Source: Phoronis ovalis
Lineage: Eukaryota; Phoronida; Phoronidae
NCBI GenBank assembly: GCA_028565635.1
Contig: JAOXYB010093271.1
Location: 1 to 22,024, forward strand
Direction: 5' to 3'
DNA length: 22,024 bases
The notes below the pieces were generated by a model. It made no database searches, was not told the DNA's origin, and saw nothing but the letters and a program-made list of their open reading frames with translations. Position 1 is the stretch's first letter, and each line of letters starts with the position of its first letter. The position numbers and the translations under genes are program-made. Below are positions 1 through 10,422 of the stretch, one piece after another.

Positions 1-532
1 CATGAAACATGTAAAAAAATATGTTGGTGTGCTACATAAAGCCATAAAAAATTATCCTCATTGGGTGCTTCTGATATGTGAATACTTTATGCTTTTAACA
101 CTGTTCTGTTTGGACAGCGACCACATTGTCTTCTTGTCGGCTTTTTGGCTTTCAGGTAGTGTAATTTTTGTCAAAATCCTTCCATTATTTTGAAAATCTC
201 GTTGAATTTAACTTCTCAAATATTTAAGTTGAAATCAGAAATCTATAAACTTCTTGTATATTTTTATGATAGCTATGTTATGACATGCCCCTGGAGAATT
301 TCATATTTAATTTTAGTTTGTGAAACAACGTACGGTGGATTACGGTTGATTACAGTTGATTATGTGAGTTACCGGGGATGCATTATTGCTTGATATATTT
401 GTATACATCTGTTGGTGTATCGTACTAGAAATATTGCAATTAATGTTCTAATTACTATGCTTATTTACCTATAAGTTACCGCTTGAAATCACCTTACTGA
501 TAGCTTAATATTAATTCAATTTGCTTTCACAG
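1..532. other. Upstream or intronic DNA of the LRRC74A-like gene
   Basis: AT-rich DNA before the first recognisable exon. The acceptor at 531-532 follows a pyrimidine stretch (ttgctttcac), so at least one more exon must exist upstream. I could not identify an exon ending in phase 1 here; it may lie before the window. The short open segments at 2-193 and 190-393 resemble no protein I know and look like chance. Confidence 0.5.
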
Positions 533-3500
533 ATGGCGATAAAAATTCCAAAAAGAAGCATTTTGATACTTCCGGCAGACGTGTATATGAAATCGCATGT
601 AAAAGACACAGTATGATAGCTTCATCAAAATTTATGAGACAACTGCGAGACGAAAAGCTGAATATGAGTAAAGCCGGACTCAAAGCGTGCGATATGCAAG
701 TCATGACTTATCCAGTTGCTGTAAGTATATATTGTGGAAAACTAGCCAAAGGCGTATCCATGATTTGTTTATATTGGTACTGTTTACACTAGATCTTATA
801 TTAATTGGCACAAAATCCTATATTTTGTAATTTTTTCTTTTATTTTTCAGGTAGATTTATTGTCCACACTATCTTAATTCGCTATATTAAGTGTGTAATG
901 TCTTGGAATCAGTGGGATTATCACTCTTCATATACATAGCAAACTAATATATTTTTTTATACGTTTCATGCTTACATAAATCATTTGGTAATGTAGCTTG
1001 GAAGGTCTTATCTGTTTCTCATTCACCAGCAAGCTGATTGTTTTTTAATTTACCAACTAGCTAAAAAAATAATGCGTGGAGTTCTATCTACCGGCTGAAA
1101 TCTGCAATAAGAGATAGTGTTTATTCATGAAGTTTCGTGTGTAAATAAATCTTTGGCGATGTTGCTGTGGGTAATCAATTCCTTGTCAGCTGGATGGGAT
1201 GAACTGTTTGCAAGCCAATCAGACTGGGGAACAGATATTGTACACTGGGTGCTTTTTGTAATGTTAATGCCATGAAATTAAAAATTCACAGACTGATATG
1301 CCGGCTAATATGATTATTGCAGGTTAACACGTTGGTATCTGAACTGGACTTTTCAGATAATTCTATTGGTGGAGAAGGCGCCAGTTTACTCTGTCAGGGT
1401 CTGTTGGAAAATGTTAGCATACACACATTGGTAAGATAATGTGCTGAGATATACGTGTATAACTAAACTTATAGTAATCTATGTAAAGGTTGACACGGGT
1501 TGAGATGACGTCAAATGAACATGGTGTTAAAAAATGTTTTTTTTGCTGTCTGTGGTTTTGTAACGTACAGAATCTTTTTTTAAATTCCGAATAGAATTCA
1601 AAGGTGCAAATGCTGATCTGAAAGGGCCTGAAACCATTATCTTTTTTGGGACATTGTTGGTATTGAGAAAAAATAAATACCTATGCAATTAACAATTGAA
1701 TTAATTAATACTGGATGTTTTTTATGCTATTCGATCTGTGCTCAACTGTTTTAGAATATAGCCAGGAACTGCCTTGGTACAGTTGGAGCCGAACATATCT
1801 GTGCTTTGTTATGTGAAAATAATGAGATACGAGACTTAGACGTTTCTGGTAATGGATTCAGAGAAAGCGATGCCCGTTTCTTTGCCGAGGCTCTCCCCGT
1901 AAGTACAAAGAAAAATAATTGATTATGATTATCAAAGTGTGAGTGTTGTGTTCTTGGGATGTCATGTTCACTGGTAATTCTTTTTCGTGAATGAAGACGC
2001 GTTGTTTCGCATTTTATGCACCCAGATGAATGTCGTTTTCATTTCTTCGGACTTGGAAATTATTCATTCTAGCAAATGAAATATCAGCAACGAATGCTTC
2101 TTGGTAAAATTTAAAACAAAGAAATAATTAGTAATAATATCTTAAATGAAAATTCAATTACAAGTTTTCAACCCTGTACTTAACAAATATTGTACTGACA
2201 TTTCTTACGTAGAATAATTTCAAGTTGAAGCGATTGAATCTAAGTAACAATGAATTTCGCGAGCAGGGTGGTGAAATTCTGGCAAAAGGAATAGGTAAGT
2301 TGGACAAAATACTCGTTATAAATCTATAAAATTCTCCCATTCTTATAGCTCTCTGTCAATAGTGTTGTTGTACATGCACTTATGTAGTCATCAGCGCAGG
2401 CTATCAACTACCATCTATATGCAATCACAGTTTTATCAACCGTTAGAAGTATAGTATAATTGTTTATAAATTCTGGCGAACCAACAACAGGGAAATTATT
2501 TAATGTATCATAACTGTTGTTTTAAACGTACGTAAATGCTAAGTGAATAATAATTTTTCAGTCCAAAATGACACTATAGAAGAACTGGATTTGAGTTGGA
2601 ATCACTTACGACTGAAGGGTGGTCGAGCTGTTGGAAACTGTCTCAGGGTAAGAGGGAACTGCTGCTTGTACGTGTATGATAGCTGACTATATCAAATCAC
2701 AATTGAACGCATATTTAAATATGACATATGTGTAACCTTTTTTAAATATCTATGCATTCAATTAATTTCGGTAAATATTCTTTCTTAAAACAGGTTTACT
2801 TTCCGAGCGCAGCTACACCATTCGAATAATACACTGGGCACTTGTTATGGTTTGTGGCATAGTGAATAGTGCATGCACAACTTGTAACACTATTAACGTT
2901 TTTTTCATTTTATAGAATAATCAAGGGATTAAGATACTCAATCTTGCTTGGAATGGATTTTCAAATGATGGTGCATTTTATATTGCGGCATCACTAAAAA
3001 CTAACAGCACTCTACTAGAATTGGATTTAACTTGTAACCGAATAACAATTGAGGGGGCGGCATTCTTGTATGGAGCTTTGACAGTGAATGACACTCTTCA
3101 GGTTTTAAAAGTAAGAATTACCTATAAGCTCAAGGCTTTTTGTTATATATACAGCATCGGGAAGTCATATCGCATTTAGTTATATGTGTTACATGATATA
3201 AGAACACACATTGCATTTTCCCATTCACTTCAGCGGTAATAAACCTTTTTTATAAAATATTGGCTGATGTTTCAAAGAAAATTTCTTCCAGTAACATATC
3301 ACGATAATTATGTCTCTAGCATACGCTTGATTTTTTGTGATGGCTTGGCCAATATTTTTTTTTTTGCTACACCTGGTGGAAATATGTTGAAACTTGACAC
3401 AGGAAATTGAAAACTTCCCATGTAAAAGAATTCCAACATTTTTTGATTTTTTAAGCAAATTGAGCGACACAGCTAATCTTGAAAAAGAAGAGAAAAAATG

Positions 3501-6500
3501 CTCAATGTACACTAAGAGAGCATCAATGCTTGCTCCTGGGTGTTACACACTTAAAATGATACTACTGTATATAAAATGTGAAATATCAGTTTTTCTTTTT
3601 TCTAAGGCCTGTTAAGGAAGGTATCAACATAAGAGATCAATTTAAAATAATTGCAACTCTGCAATAATACGATGTTATCTTGTTTTAGCTTGGTTTAAAT
3701 CCCATCACTACAGTTGGCGTCACTAAGCTTTTGCATGCAATCAGGAGTAATCATAACAGTGCAATCACAATGCTAGAAATGGCAGTAAGTGATAATTATT
3801 ATAAACATATTTGTTTTAAATATTTTAATTTTGCCATTGTACTTTATTTGTGATCCCGTAAGTTTAACAAAGTCGTTATTCATGATTGTTCTAGTGTATT
3901 GGTGTTGGATTTCTCTATTACAATGTCCTGCGTGTATTGTGTCAAATCTCACGTAATATGATTATCTTGTTGACACAAGCCCCGCACTGCACATGACTTA
4001 TTTTTTGTGTGTGAAAGTATTCGGAGTATTGCATAATACACTAAAATGACAGTGAACATTTCATATAATTGTTGGATTGTCTTGTACTATTTTAGGACAT
4101 TCCCGTCACGTACACAGTTGGTGCATTAGTAGCAGAAATCCAAGCGCGACAACCGACTTTTGACCTCTTTCACGGTGGCTATGTTGCAACTGAAGATGTC
4201 TACGCCAAACGATTTGCTGAGAAATACGAAGTTAATCCATTCTTCCTGCTTCTTACATATATAAGAGAACAAGGCTTCCGACTACTGGATCTGTTTTCTC
4301 AATTTGATAATAATAAAGACTGGAACATTAGCAGAGCTGAGTTTATTAAGGGTCTCCAGGTATAGTTACTTTTATTAATGAATACTTTTATTGCACTTAT
4401 TTCACAAATCTTTTGTGAGTGTTCCTTGACAGAACAATTTGTTCAACGCTATTCAAATGTTTGTAATAATCATGTGAATACTGCAATTTTGTGAGATACT
4501 TAGAGCGTAATGAAAATATTCTGCAATGCTAACAATTCTTTCGAAAGCAGTAAATAACTAGTACACAAAGAATAAAGAATTGAAAACACAAAGGTCACAT
4601 GGTTTATTTTAATTGCTACATGATTGTTTCCAATGAGGAAAGGGGTAAGAAAGCCTATCAGACTTGCACATGTACTAAAAGAAATTGTAAAATAGCATGT
4701 GTTTCAATAATCTATGCCTATCATTGTTCACCAAAATGTTACCGATTTCGTGTGCCATATTTTCAGATGGCAAGAATTCCACTGACACAGGGTCAACTGG
4801 AAAAGCTACTAGATCAGCTAGATAAAGATAATAATGGTACAGTGGACTTCGGGTAATATGTTGTATACTTCTTAATGAAAATTTTTGAAATTACAATCTT
4901 GATTGGACTTGGCTCAAAGTCTACCACCTTCAAAACCTAGGACACCCGAGACAGAAGACCCAGAAATCGTGCCAGTCAACATTTATTACAAAAATATCTG
5001 ATTTACCAAACATACACCAACAACAATCTTCGTCTACCTCACTATGATTACTATACGAAAATATCACCATAGTTGGAATCACAAATTTAATTTAATATAT
5101 TTTTGATGTATGTGAAAACCGTTGCTTAATAGCAACCTCAACAAAAAGTTTGTACCATAACTAGTTTCCAATTATTCCAGAGAATTCATAAGAGGCGAAA
5201 AGGAATTTCGTATGAAACAGCGTCGTAAACAAAGATTGAGACAACAGTTAGAGGGTGATATGTTTGAAGAGTTAAACACACCTCGTCCAGAATCTGCTGA
5301 GAATGTTCGTGGTGGAAAGCTGCCAAATGTCATACGTGCTAGATCACCGAAACCATTCAGCAGGGATAGAAAGCAACAAACTCCAACTATGGAAGGCAAT
5401 TTCTTGGATATTGTCATATCGGCTAAGGTAGCTTGAATTAATAAATAGTTATTTAAAAAAAGTATATTGCACTGTATCGTGTCACCCTGAAAATCGCATG
5501 TAGTTTTGCGCCTTGGGGAAAGAAAATTTTGAAACATTGTTTATCAGCGTGAATTATAAATTTGAAGGCAAATTTAAAAATTTTCGAATGTGTCGTTTTT
5601 TAAGAAATTCCTTTATTCGTAAATTCCAAATTGCTGAAAATAAGCATTCGAAACCGCTCTTCGTTTGAACGTGTACAATTGGATCGCACTGCTCATCGGA
5701 ATATGAGCTTGAAAGTGGCGTATAAATAGGCAGTTAAGTTGTAAGAAAAAGCTACCCAAGCATACACACACCTTCAAAATATCAATCATTGTAAGCATTA
5801 TCCTCTAATAATGCAGTGTTCTTTGGTACGGACATAATGTCGAATAGTTAAGGCACTACATGATCACTCTAATTTTTGTGTAAAATTAGCGTTTTACTCA
5901 AAACAATACTATGAAAGTTTGATAACCCAAGCACATTTCAGAATAATTTTTGTAATAAAAGTTTTCAGCCGTAGTTGCATGAGGATGTTTAGTTCAGCAA
6001 TCCTAGCATTCCACATGCCATAATCTAGAGGGGTTTTGTTTTATTGGGATTTGCAAAACTGGAACTTTTCTAAAAAAAACGCTCATATAAAATTCTGAAA
6101 TTTGATGTGCTGTTAGGAACTATATATCTATCATTCACGTTGAAAAAAGAGACGATTTTAAGGGTGACACGGGAGATGGGATATACTTTTTATAATAAAA
6201 ATATCCGCATAGTGCCATCTCTCTTCTTCGAGAAACATATAAGTACATGTAACATTTCTTTATTTTAGAATAACAAGACCCAGGTAGAAGGTAGACCGAA
6301 ATCAGCCACGGCTTCCCCAAGATACCGGACACCCAGTCCCAGAAGTTATTCACCTTTCAGTGACGGAACACTTTCACCACTATTTGATGATCGGCCACGA
6401 GCCTCCTCTTCACCGTCTAAAATGTATGAAGTTGTCATGGAAGCTACAAAACAACACAAAATGTCTGCAAACAACAATACAATAATAACACAAGACGAAC

Positions 6501-6814
6501 ATGAAAATAACAAGGCCATCACTAAACGTAGTTTAAACACTAAAGGAGGCGAGGAAATTTCTACAGATAATAATAATCAAAAACCGACGCAAGGAAATAA
6601 GGCACATGGTGCAACACTAAGAAAAGTCAAATCCCCCAATTATGCCGATTATGTCCGACAAAACAGTCGCAGGCATTCTGTTAAAGACGGCGACACTTTG
6701 ACGCTGATGACGAAACAATCTTACTTATCAAGGTTTGCTAAAAGTGTAGCTACTCCAACCGAACTGTCACCAGCGTCGTCTGTCAATTCTTTGAGAAGAG
6801 GAAAATTCCAGTGA
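533..6814 (+). CDS. LRRC74A: LRRC74A-like leucine-rich-repeat/EF-hand protein, 5'-partial, 11 exons
   Basis: Exons that join in frame at GT-AG sites: 533-720, 1323-1430, 1755-1898, 2213-2294, 2562-2647, 2916-3110, 3689-3784, 4096-4359, 4767-4852, 5181-5427, 6269-6814 (TGA). They give 680 residues counting the split first codon. Residues about 1-63 resemble the N-terminal LRRC74 segment (GRRVYEIACKR, then FMRQL). Residues about 64-300 are roughly eight RNI-type LRRs of about 28 aa with cores such as LDFSDNSIGGEG, LNLSNNEFREQG and LDLSWNHLRLKG; most introns fall in phase 0 at repeat boundaries. Two EF-hand loops follow, DNNKDWNISRAE (371-382) and DKDNNGTVDFGE (407-418), the second split by an intron; both keep the calcium positions 1, 3, 5, 9 and 12. 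The last 260 residues are basic, Ser/Arg/Pro/Asn-rich and probably disordered; I recall human LRRC74A ending shortly after its EF-like region. The molecular function of LRRC74 is poorly known, so a calcium-responsive scaffold is inference. The exon upstream of 533 was not found; it must end in phase 1. Confidence 0.87.
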
Positions 6815-6929
6815 CAGCGACAAAAACAATACAGTCAAGAAGTAACACTAGCAATGGTAACAGTAGAAAAGTCAACAACAACAACTGCAAAAAGTCAACA
6901 ACAAGAACAACATGCAGTAACAGATCCAA

Positions 6930-7352
6930 AGAGTTCACCTTGAAACAAAATCAAGGAGGAGAATTTCAACTGGAGCTTCACAAGGATTTCAGAGCTTTGC
7001 ATGGAGTGTCACCTTTGACACTAAAAAAGAAATTTATGATATGGCTCAGAGAAATTAGCTTCCAAGAATAAATAATTAAAACATGAAAATAGAAAAAAAT
7101 AATATGCGTCGGGAGATACTTTTAAAATGGCTCTGGAGCTACAAAAATGTGGTGTAACAAAATTAACATTTACAATTACAAAAGCCAGGATTTGTTATGG
7201 GTACTGGATATTTCACTCAGGTTGTAAATTATATGGTGTAATTACGTATTTTCCGGAGTAAACAGGATGCTGTTAGATCTAACTATTATCCATCTAGAAA
7301 TGTGCAGGGAGTGTTCCCAGAAAACGTGAACATATACTGTTTAGTAAACAAT
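6930..7352 (+). pseudogene. Decayed CAP-domain (GAPR-1 like) copy
   Basis: Collinear with the intact CAP gene at 9634-10422. The shared blocks begin with CAAAATCAAG (6946-6955 versus 9946-9955), then EFQLE, then DFRALHGVSPLTL versus DFRDLHGAPHLTL, and continue to GNVQG-like and PENV-like sequence near 7300-7335. One base is lost in the A-run at about 7023-7028, shifting the frame. In the shifted frame MAQRN is followed at once by TAG (7056-7058). The block matching the His/Glu core is shortened and scrambled, and the CAP1 motif reads GTGYFTQV (7200-7223), so the conserved His has become Tyr. No ATG opens the reading frame, and the Gln/Asn-rich leader survives only as a faint low-complexity stretch at 6815-6930. 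It lies straight after the LRRC74A-like stop codon, probably in that gene's 3' UTR. A candidate AATAAA is at 7067-7072. Confidence 0.85.
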
Positions 7353-7595
7353 AGTTCCAGTTTACAATTGTTTACAACAATTCAAATCAAGCTATCACCT
7401 ACAGAATGGAGTGAATCATAGCATTCGTGCATGGTACATTGTCATTCCTTGGACAGAATTAATGGTTTTGTGCAAAACTTTAGCTTACATACATATAACC
7501 CTGAGAAAGACTTGGCAGAAATCACTGGGAAACAATAGATTTGTTGCATAGAAATGTTCTTTCAGACTGCTATTTCATTATTGTATAAAAGTGAG

Positions 7596-7640
7596 GATTA
7601 AATTTATTTTCAATTGAATTAATTTTTATTTAAAATAACC
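7596..7640 (+). repeat. 3' flank shared with the intact CAP gene
   Basis: The first 30 bases (from GATTAAATTTATTTTCAATT) match 10691-10720 with one mismatch, and the similarity fades by 7640/10734. Because this lies beyond the coding similarity, the CAP duplication copied a genomic block of at least about 700 bp including 3' flank, so the second copy did not arise by retroposition of a coding region alone. Confidence 0.75.
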
Positions 7641-7684
7641 ACGCAAAAACATCTCTATGTTATAGTCACGTCATCACATTCTAT

Positions 7685-7738
7685 TCCACAGTATTGTACG
7701 GTTTCTATATTATGTTACGTAAAGGATACTACTGTGGA
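7685..7738. repeat. Short inverted repeat (TCCACAGTA / TACTGTGGA)
   Basis: Perfect 9-bp arms at 7685-7693 and 7730-7738 separated by 36 bases. It may be a remnant of a small fold-back element or chance. No target-site duplication was recognised. Confidence 0.4.
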
Positions 7739-7763
7739 GTGACAAAAATAAGTTTCAAAGTAA

Positions 7764-7979
7764 AATATCAATTCGCATCGAAACAATATTGAACTAAAAA
7801 GATTACAATATTTTGTATTACCTGAACAAGAAGGATTTTGCGGAGGATATGAGGTGGCTGATTATATAATTGCCTGGGTTTCGAGCATTTGTGTAATTAT
7901 TATTCTTGTCCTCATCGGTTTGTTATTAGGGATTTTATTCCAACTTAAATATCCCAAATGTTTCTTATTCACCCATTAG
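7764..7979 (+). other. Start-less open segment encoding one transmembrane helix
   Basis: Open between TAA (7761-7763) and TAG (7977-7979), with no ATG. Its second half reads PEQEGFCGGYEVADY followed by about 25 hydrophobic residues (from AWVSSICVIIILVLIG onward) and a short polar Lys-containing tail. That is the layout of the C-terminal exon of a single-pass membrane protein. The possible acceptor AGs at 7800-7801 and 7829-7830 lack a good pyrimidine tract, and I know no family match. It may be a decayed exon or chance in AT-rich DNA. Confidence 0.25.
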
Positions 7980-8555
7980 GCACAATGTATGAGATTAAGA
8001 TCCGTATTGTTCAATACCATCTTATTGAGATGCTAAAGAAAATGGCTATCCTTTTACTAAATGAGCTTTCGGTGAGTTTTCAATTTGGGCTATTTCTTAA
8101 AAAGATCTTTTTGGAGGTCATAATATTTTGTCCTCAGAACATTTTTTGATGAAAAGCAAATTTTCTGACTCCTTAATTTCTTTTCTGTATTAATTTCAGA
8201 ATCAATTTGAACTACAAAGATATTTTCAGATTTAACTTTGAAAAAATAACTCATCGGAGGCAATGATTTAATGTCTTGGTGATGTTTGAGAATATTAATC
8301 TTTTAACAAACACAGATACTGGTGCAGGCGCTTTGTACAGATATTTTTTAAACTTTAAAAAGATTGATTTCTTGTCTTTAAACATTGCGATTGCAGAAAA
8401 TGGCAAACCCTTATTTTAATGAGTAAATTAACGACTGCGTTGTATTTCCATTAGGTTTTTTATTTGAAAAGTGAGGAGAATTGAAGCGATTTACCCAAAA
8501 TCATTTTCACATCAATTGGGAGAAATGTTCTTATGATACATGAAAAGAAAACAGT

Positions 8556-8672
8556 TTATTTGATGTAATGGGCATTTTGATTTTTTTTCGAATTTGAATC
8601 TGGGTCTGACTTTGACGTTGAATATGGTTCTGAATCTGAACCTGGTTCTCCCTTTACGTACGTCATGTACAT
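8556..8672 (-). other. Possible 38-aa minus-strand ORF in a hexamer-periodic tract
   Basis: Starts at ATG (8672) and ends in TAA (8556-8558), with AATAAA overlapping the stop. The middle is built of Ser-alternating acidic residues (EPGSDSEPYSTSKSDPDSNS) because the DNA at 8590-8650 repeats loosely every 6 bases. The opposite strand is also open from 8581 and reads an acidic Gly/Ser stretch followed by a hydrophobic segment. Neither strand has a recognised homologue. Simple-sequence DNA with incidental open frames is the likeliest explanation. Confidence 0.2.
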
Positions 8673-8827
8673 AGCGTTTATCTTTTTTATTGCTTTATTA
8701 TATTTCAAACTATATACTACTTCATCATCAACTCTACATGTATTTTTTATATTTCATATTTTATACTACACACTTCATCACCTTTGAATGACTCTGTCAG
8801 ATACATGGCGCTTGTTTTTTTAAATTA

Positions 8828-8909
8828 TTATTCTAACTATAGCTGCATACCATCGAATTAATTTTTTTATTATTATTGTTATTCTAACTATAGGTGCATA
8901 CCATCGAAT
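8828..8909 (+). repeat. 31-bp tandem-type direct duplication
   Basis: Two copies, 8828-8858 and 8879-8909, differ at one base (the C/G in ATAGCTGCATACC / ATAGGTGCATACC). The offset is 51 bp and the linker is T/A-rich. It is a recent local duplication; no function is evident. Confidence 0.8.
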
Positions 8910-9633
8910 GACTATTTTATTAATATTAGATTATTATTTTTTTGTTATTTTTATACCATGCCGACAAGTGTTCCTGAAAGTTATAATTCCCTGAAACAAT
9001 TCCGACTTGAAATTTATTCCATATAACATTACGTGGTAGTGCTTGTAATGTAAATCTGTTTTTGATTTTATAATTAATTCATTCAAGGTTTTTAACTGCG
9101 AACACAACCGTACAGTCAGGGCTTCACGACGTTTGAGACTCCGGGGAATGTTTTCTCTAGCTTCTCTTGTTACGCAACGTCTACGTCATGCTACATTCAG
9201 TAAACAAATCGGTCATCCTGGTCGGTCATATGGACTATTAATTTTCTTTTGAATAAATGTATTATTGCGATTTAATTCACAACTTACCAGAGAGAATAAT
9301 ACATATTAAATATTCCTGTGCCACAATAATCGACAAGTGTGAGCTTGAGATTAATATAACTAAAGCTATATTATAGTCTCAGTTATAACCGCACACATAT
9401 TCATGTAGATGAATAATACTTTTACATTTATCTAGGATACACACTTTTAAATGTACAGGGTTAATAGTGTGGCTACCTCACCGTTATCTCTAAACATATC
9501 ACAACATTCAGTTCAAACGTATTAAAACGACACATATCGGGACCAATATATTAATTTGTGTAACAGCTAGCGAGTCTCAAATCGCATCATTGATTGTACT
9601 TTTTAAAATAATTTTGTCCATTAAGGATTAAAA

Positions 9634-10422
9634 ATGGGTTGCGGCAGTAGTACAGAAACAGGAACAGTGCAGTCAACAAACAACAATGAACATAGGAATG
9701 ATAACCAGCTACAAAGTCTACAACAACAGCAACAGATACAGCCTGGAGCGGATCCAGAAGCTGACCAACAGGATCCAAAACAAAACGAGAACAACAGTAA
9801 AGGCGACAATCAACACGTCACTGAATTTGTTGAGCAACCTTCAGAACAAAAGGATAATAATCAACAACAGGAGAAACCAGAGTCAACAGACCAGAATACC
9901 GACTTACAGCTAGCGGAGCAGTCTGACGAGGATTCGGTTGACCAACAAAATCAAGAATTTACAGAGTTTCAACTAGAAGTTCTCAAAGCTCATAATGATT
10001 TCAGAGACTTGCATGGAGCACCACATTTAACGTTAAATAGAGAAATTTGTAATATGGCTCAGAGATACGCTGAGAAATTAGCTACCGAGAAGAAATTTGA
10101 ACACAGCAACAGTGAAGATAGAAAATATAAGGATTGGAATTGTGGCGAAAACTTGGCTAGAGCGGGGGATATCAATGGCTTTAATGTTACAAAAATGTGG
10201 TATGATGAAATTGACATATACAATTACAATAAGCCAGAATTTGCAATGGGAACTGGTCATTTTACTCAGGTTATATGGAACGGAACAGTTGAATTAGGTA
10301 TTGGACGGGGCAATGATGATGACGGTTCACATATTTACTGTGCCAACTATTACCCACCTGGAAATGTACAGGGAGGTTTCCCAGGAAATGTGAACAAACT
10401 ACTTAATAATTCAATTATCTAA
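9634..10422 (+). CDS. GLIPR2-like: CAP-domain protein, GAPR-1 type, N-myristoylated, Gln-rich linker
   Basis: Single-exon ORF of 262 residues; ATG in an aaaaATGg context. It begins MGCGSS: Gly2 for N-myristoylation and Cys3 as a possible palmitoylation site, with no signal peptide, so it is probably cytosolic and membrane-anchored like GAPR-1. Residues about 12-108 are a Gln/Asn/Asp/Glu-rich, probably disordered linker. Residues 110-255 form a CAP domain: VLKAHNDFRDLHG near the start, CAP1 motif GTGHFTQVIWN (206-216) and CAP2 motif IYCANYYPPGN (234-244). The conserved tetrad appears complete as His157, Glu172, Glu192 and His209. Vertebrate GAPR-1 is about 154 aa, so the extra length is the linker. 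GAPR-1 binds acidic membranes and is linked to autophagy through Beclin 1; extending that role here is inference. ATTAAA at 10659-10664, followed by a GT-rich stretch, is a candidate poly(A) signal. Confidence 0.92.
   Translation: MGCGSSTETGTVQSTNNNEHRNDNQLQSLQQQQQIQPGADPEADQQDPKQNENNSKGDNQHVTEFVEQPSEQKDNNQQQEKPESTDQNTDLQLAEQSDEDSVDQQNQEFTEFQLEVLKAHNDFRDLHGAPHLTLNREICNMAQRYAEKLATEKKFEHSNSEDRKYKDWNCGENLARAGDINGFNVTKMWYDEIDIYNYNKPEFAMGTGHFTQVIWNGTVELGIGRGNDDDGSHIYCANYYPPGNVQGGFPGNVNKLLNNSII

Larger units (their letters stand above)
7353..9633. other. AT-rich intergenic region between CAP pseudogene and CAP gene
   Basis: No complete gene is recognised. It holds a flank duplicated with the CAP gene (7596-7640), an inverted repeat (7685-7738), a start-less membrane-segment ORF (7764-7979), a hexamer-periodic stretch (8590-8650) and a 31-bp direct duplication (8828-8909). 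Around 9100-9240 base composition is less AT-rich and includes TTACGCAA and TACGTCAT, which look like bZIP-type sites and may belong to the CAP gene promoter. CCAAT occurs near 9542. These promoter readings are inference. Confidence 0.5.

Noticed and set aside
3225-3615. Overlapping open frames on both strands within an LRRC74A-like intron
   Set aside because: They lie between exons 2916-3110 and 3689-3784, which already join in frame, and show no family similarity.
5172-5537. 121-codon minus-strand open frame
   Set aside because: It lies antisense to exon 10 of the LRRC74A-like gene, which has clear EF-hand homology and splice sites. It is a shadow frame.
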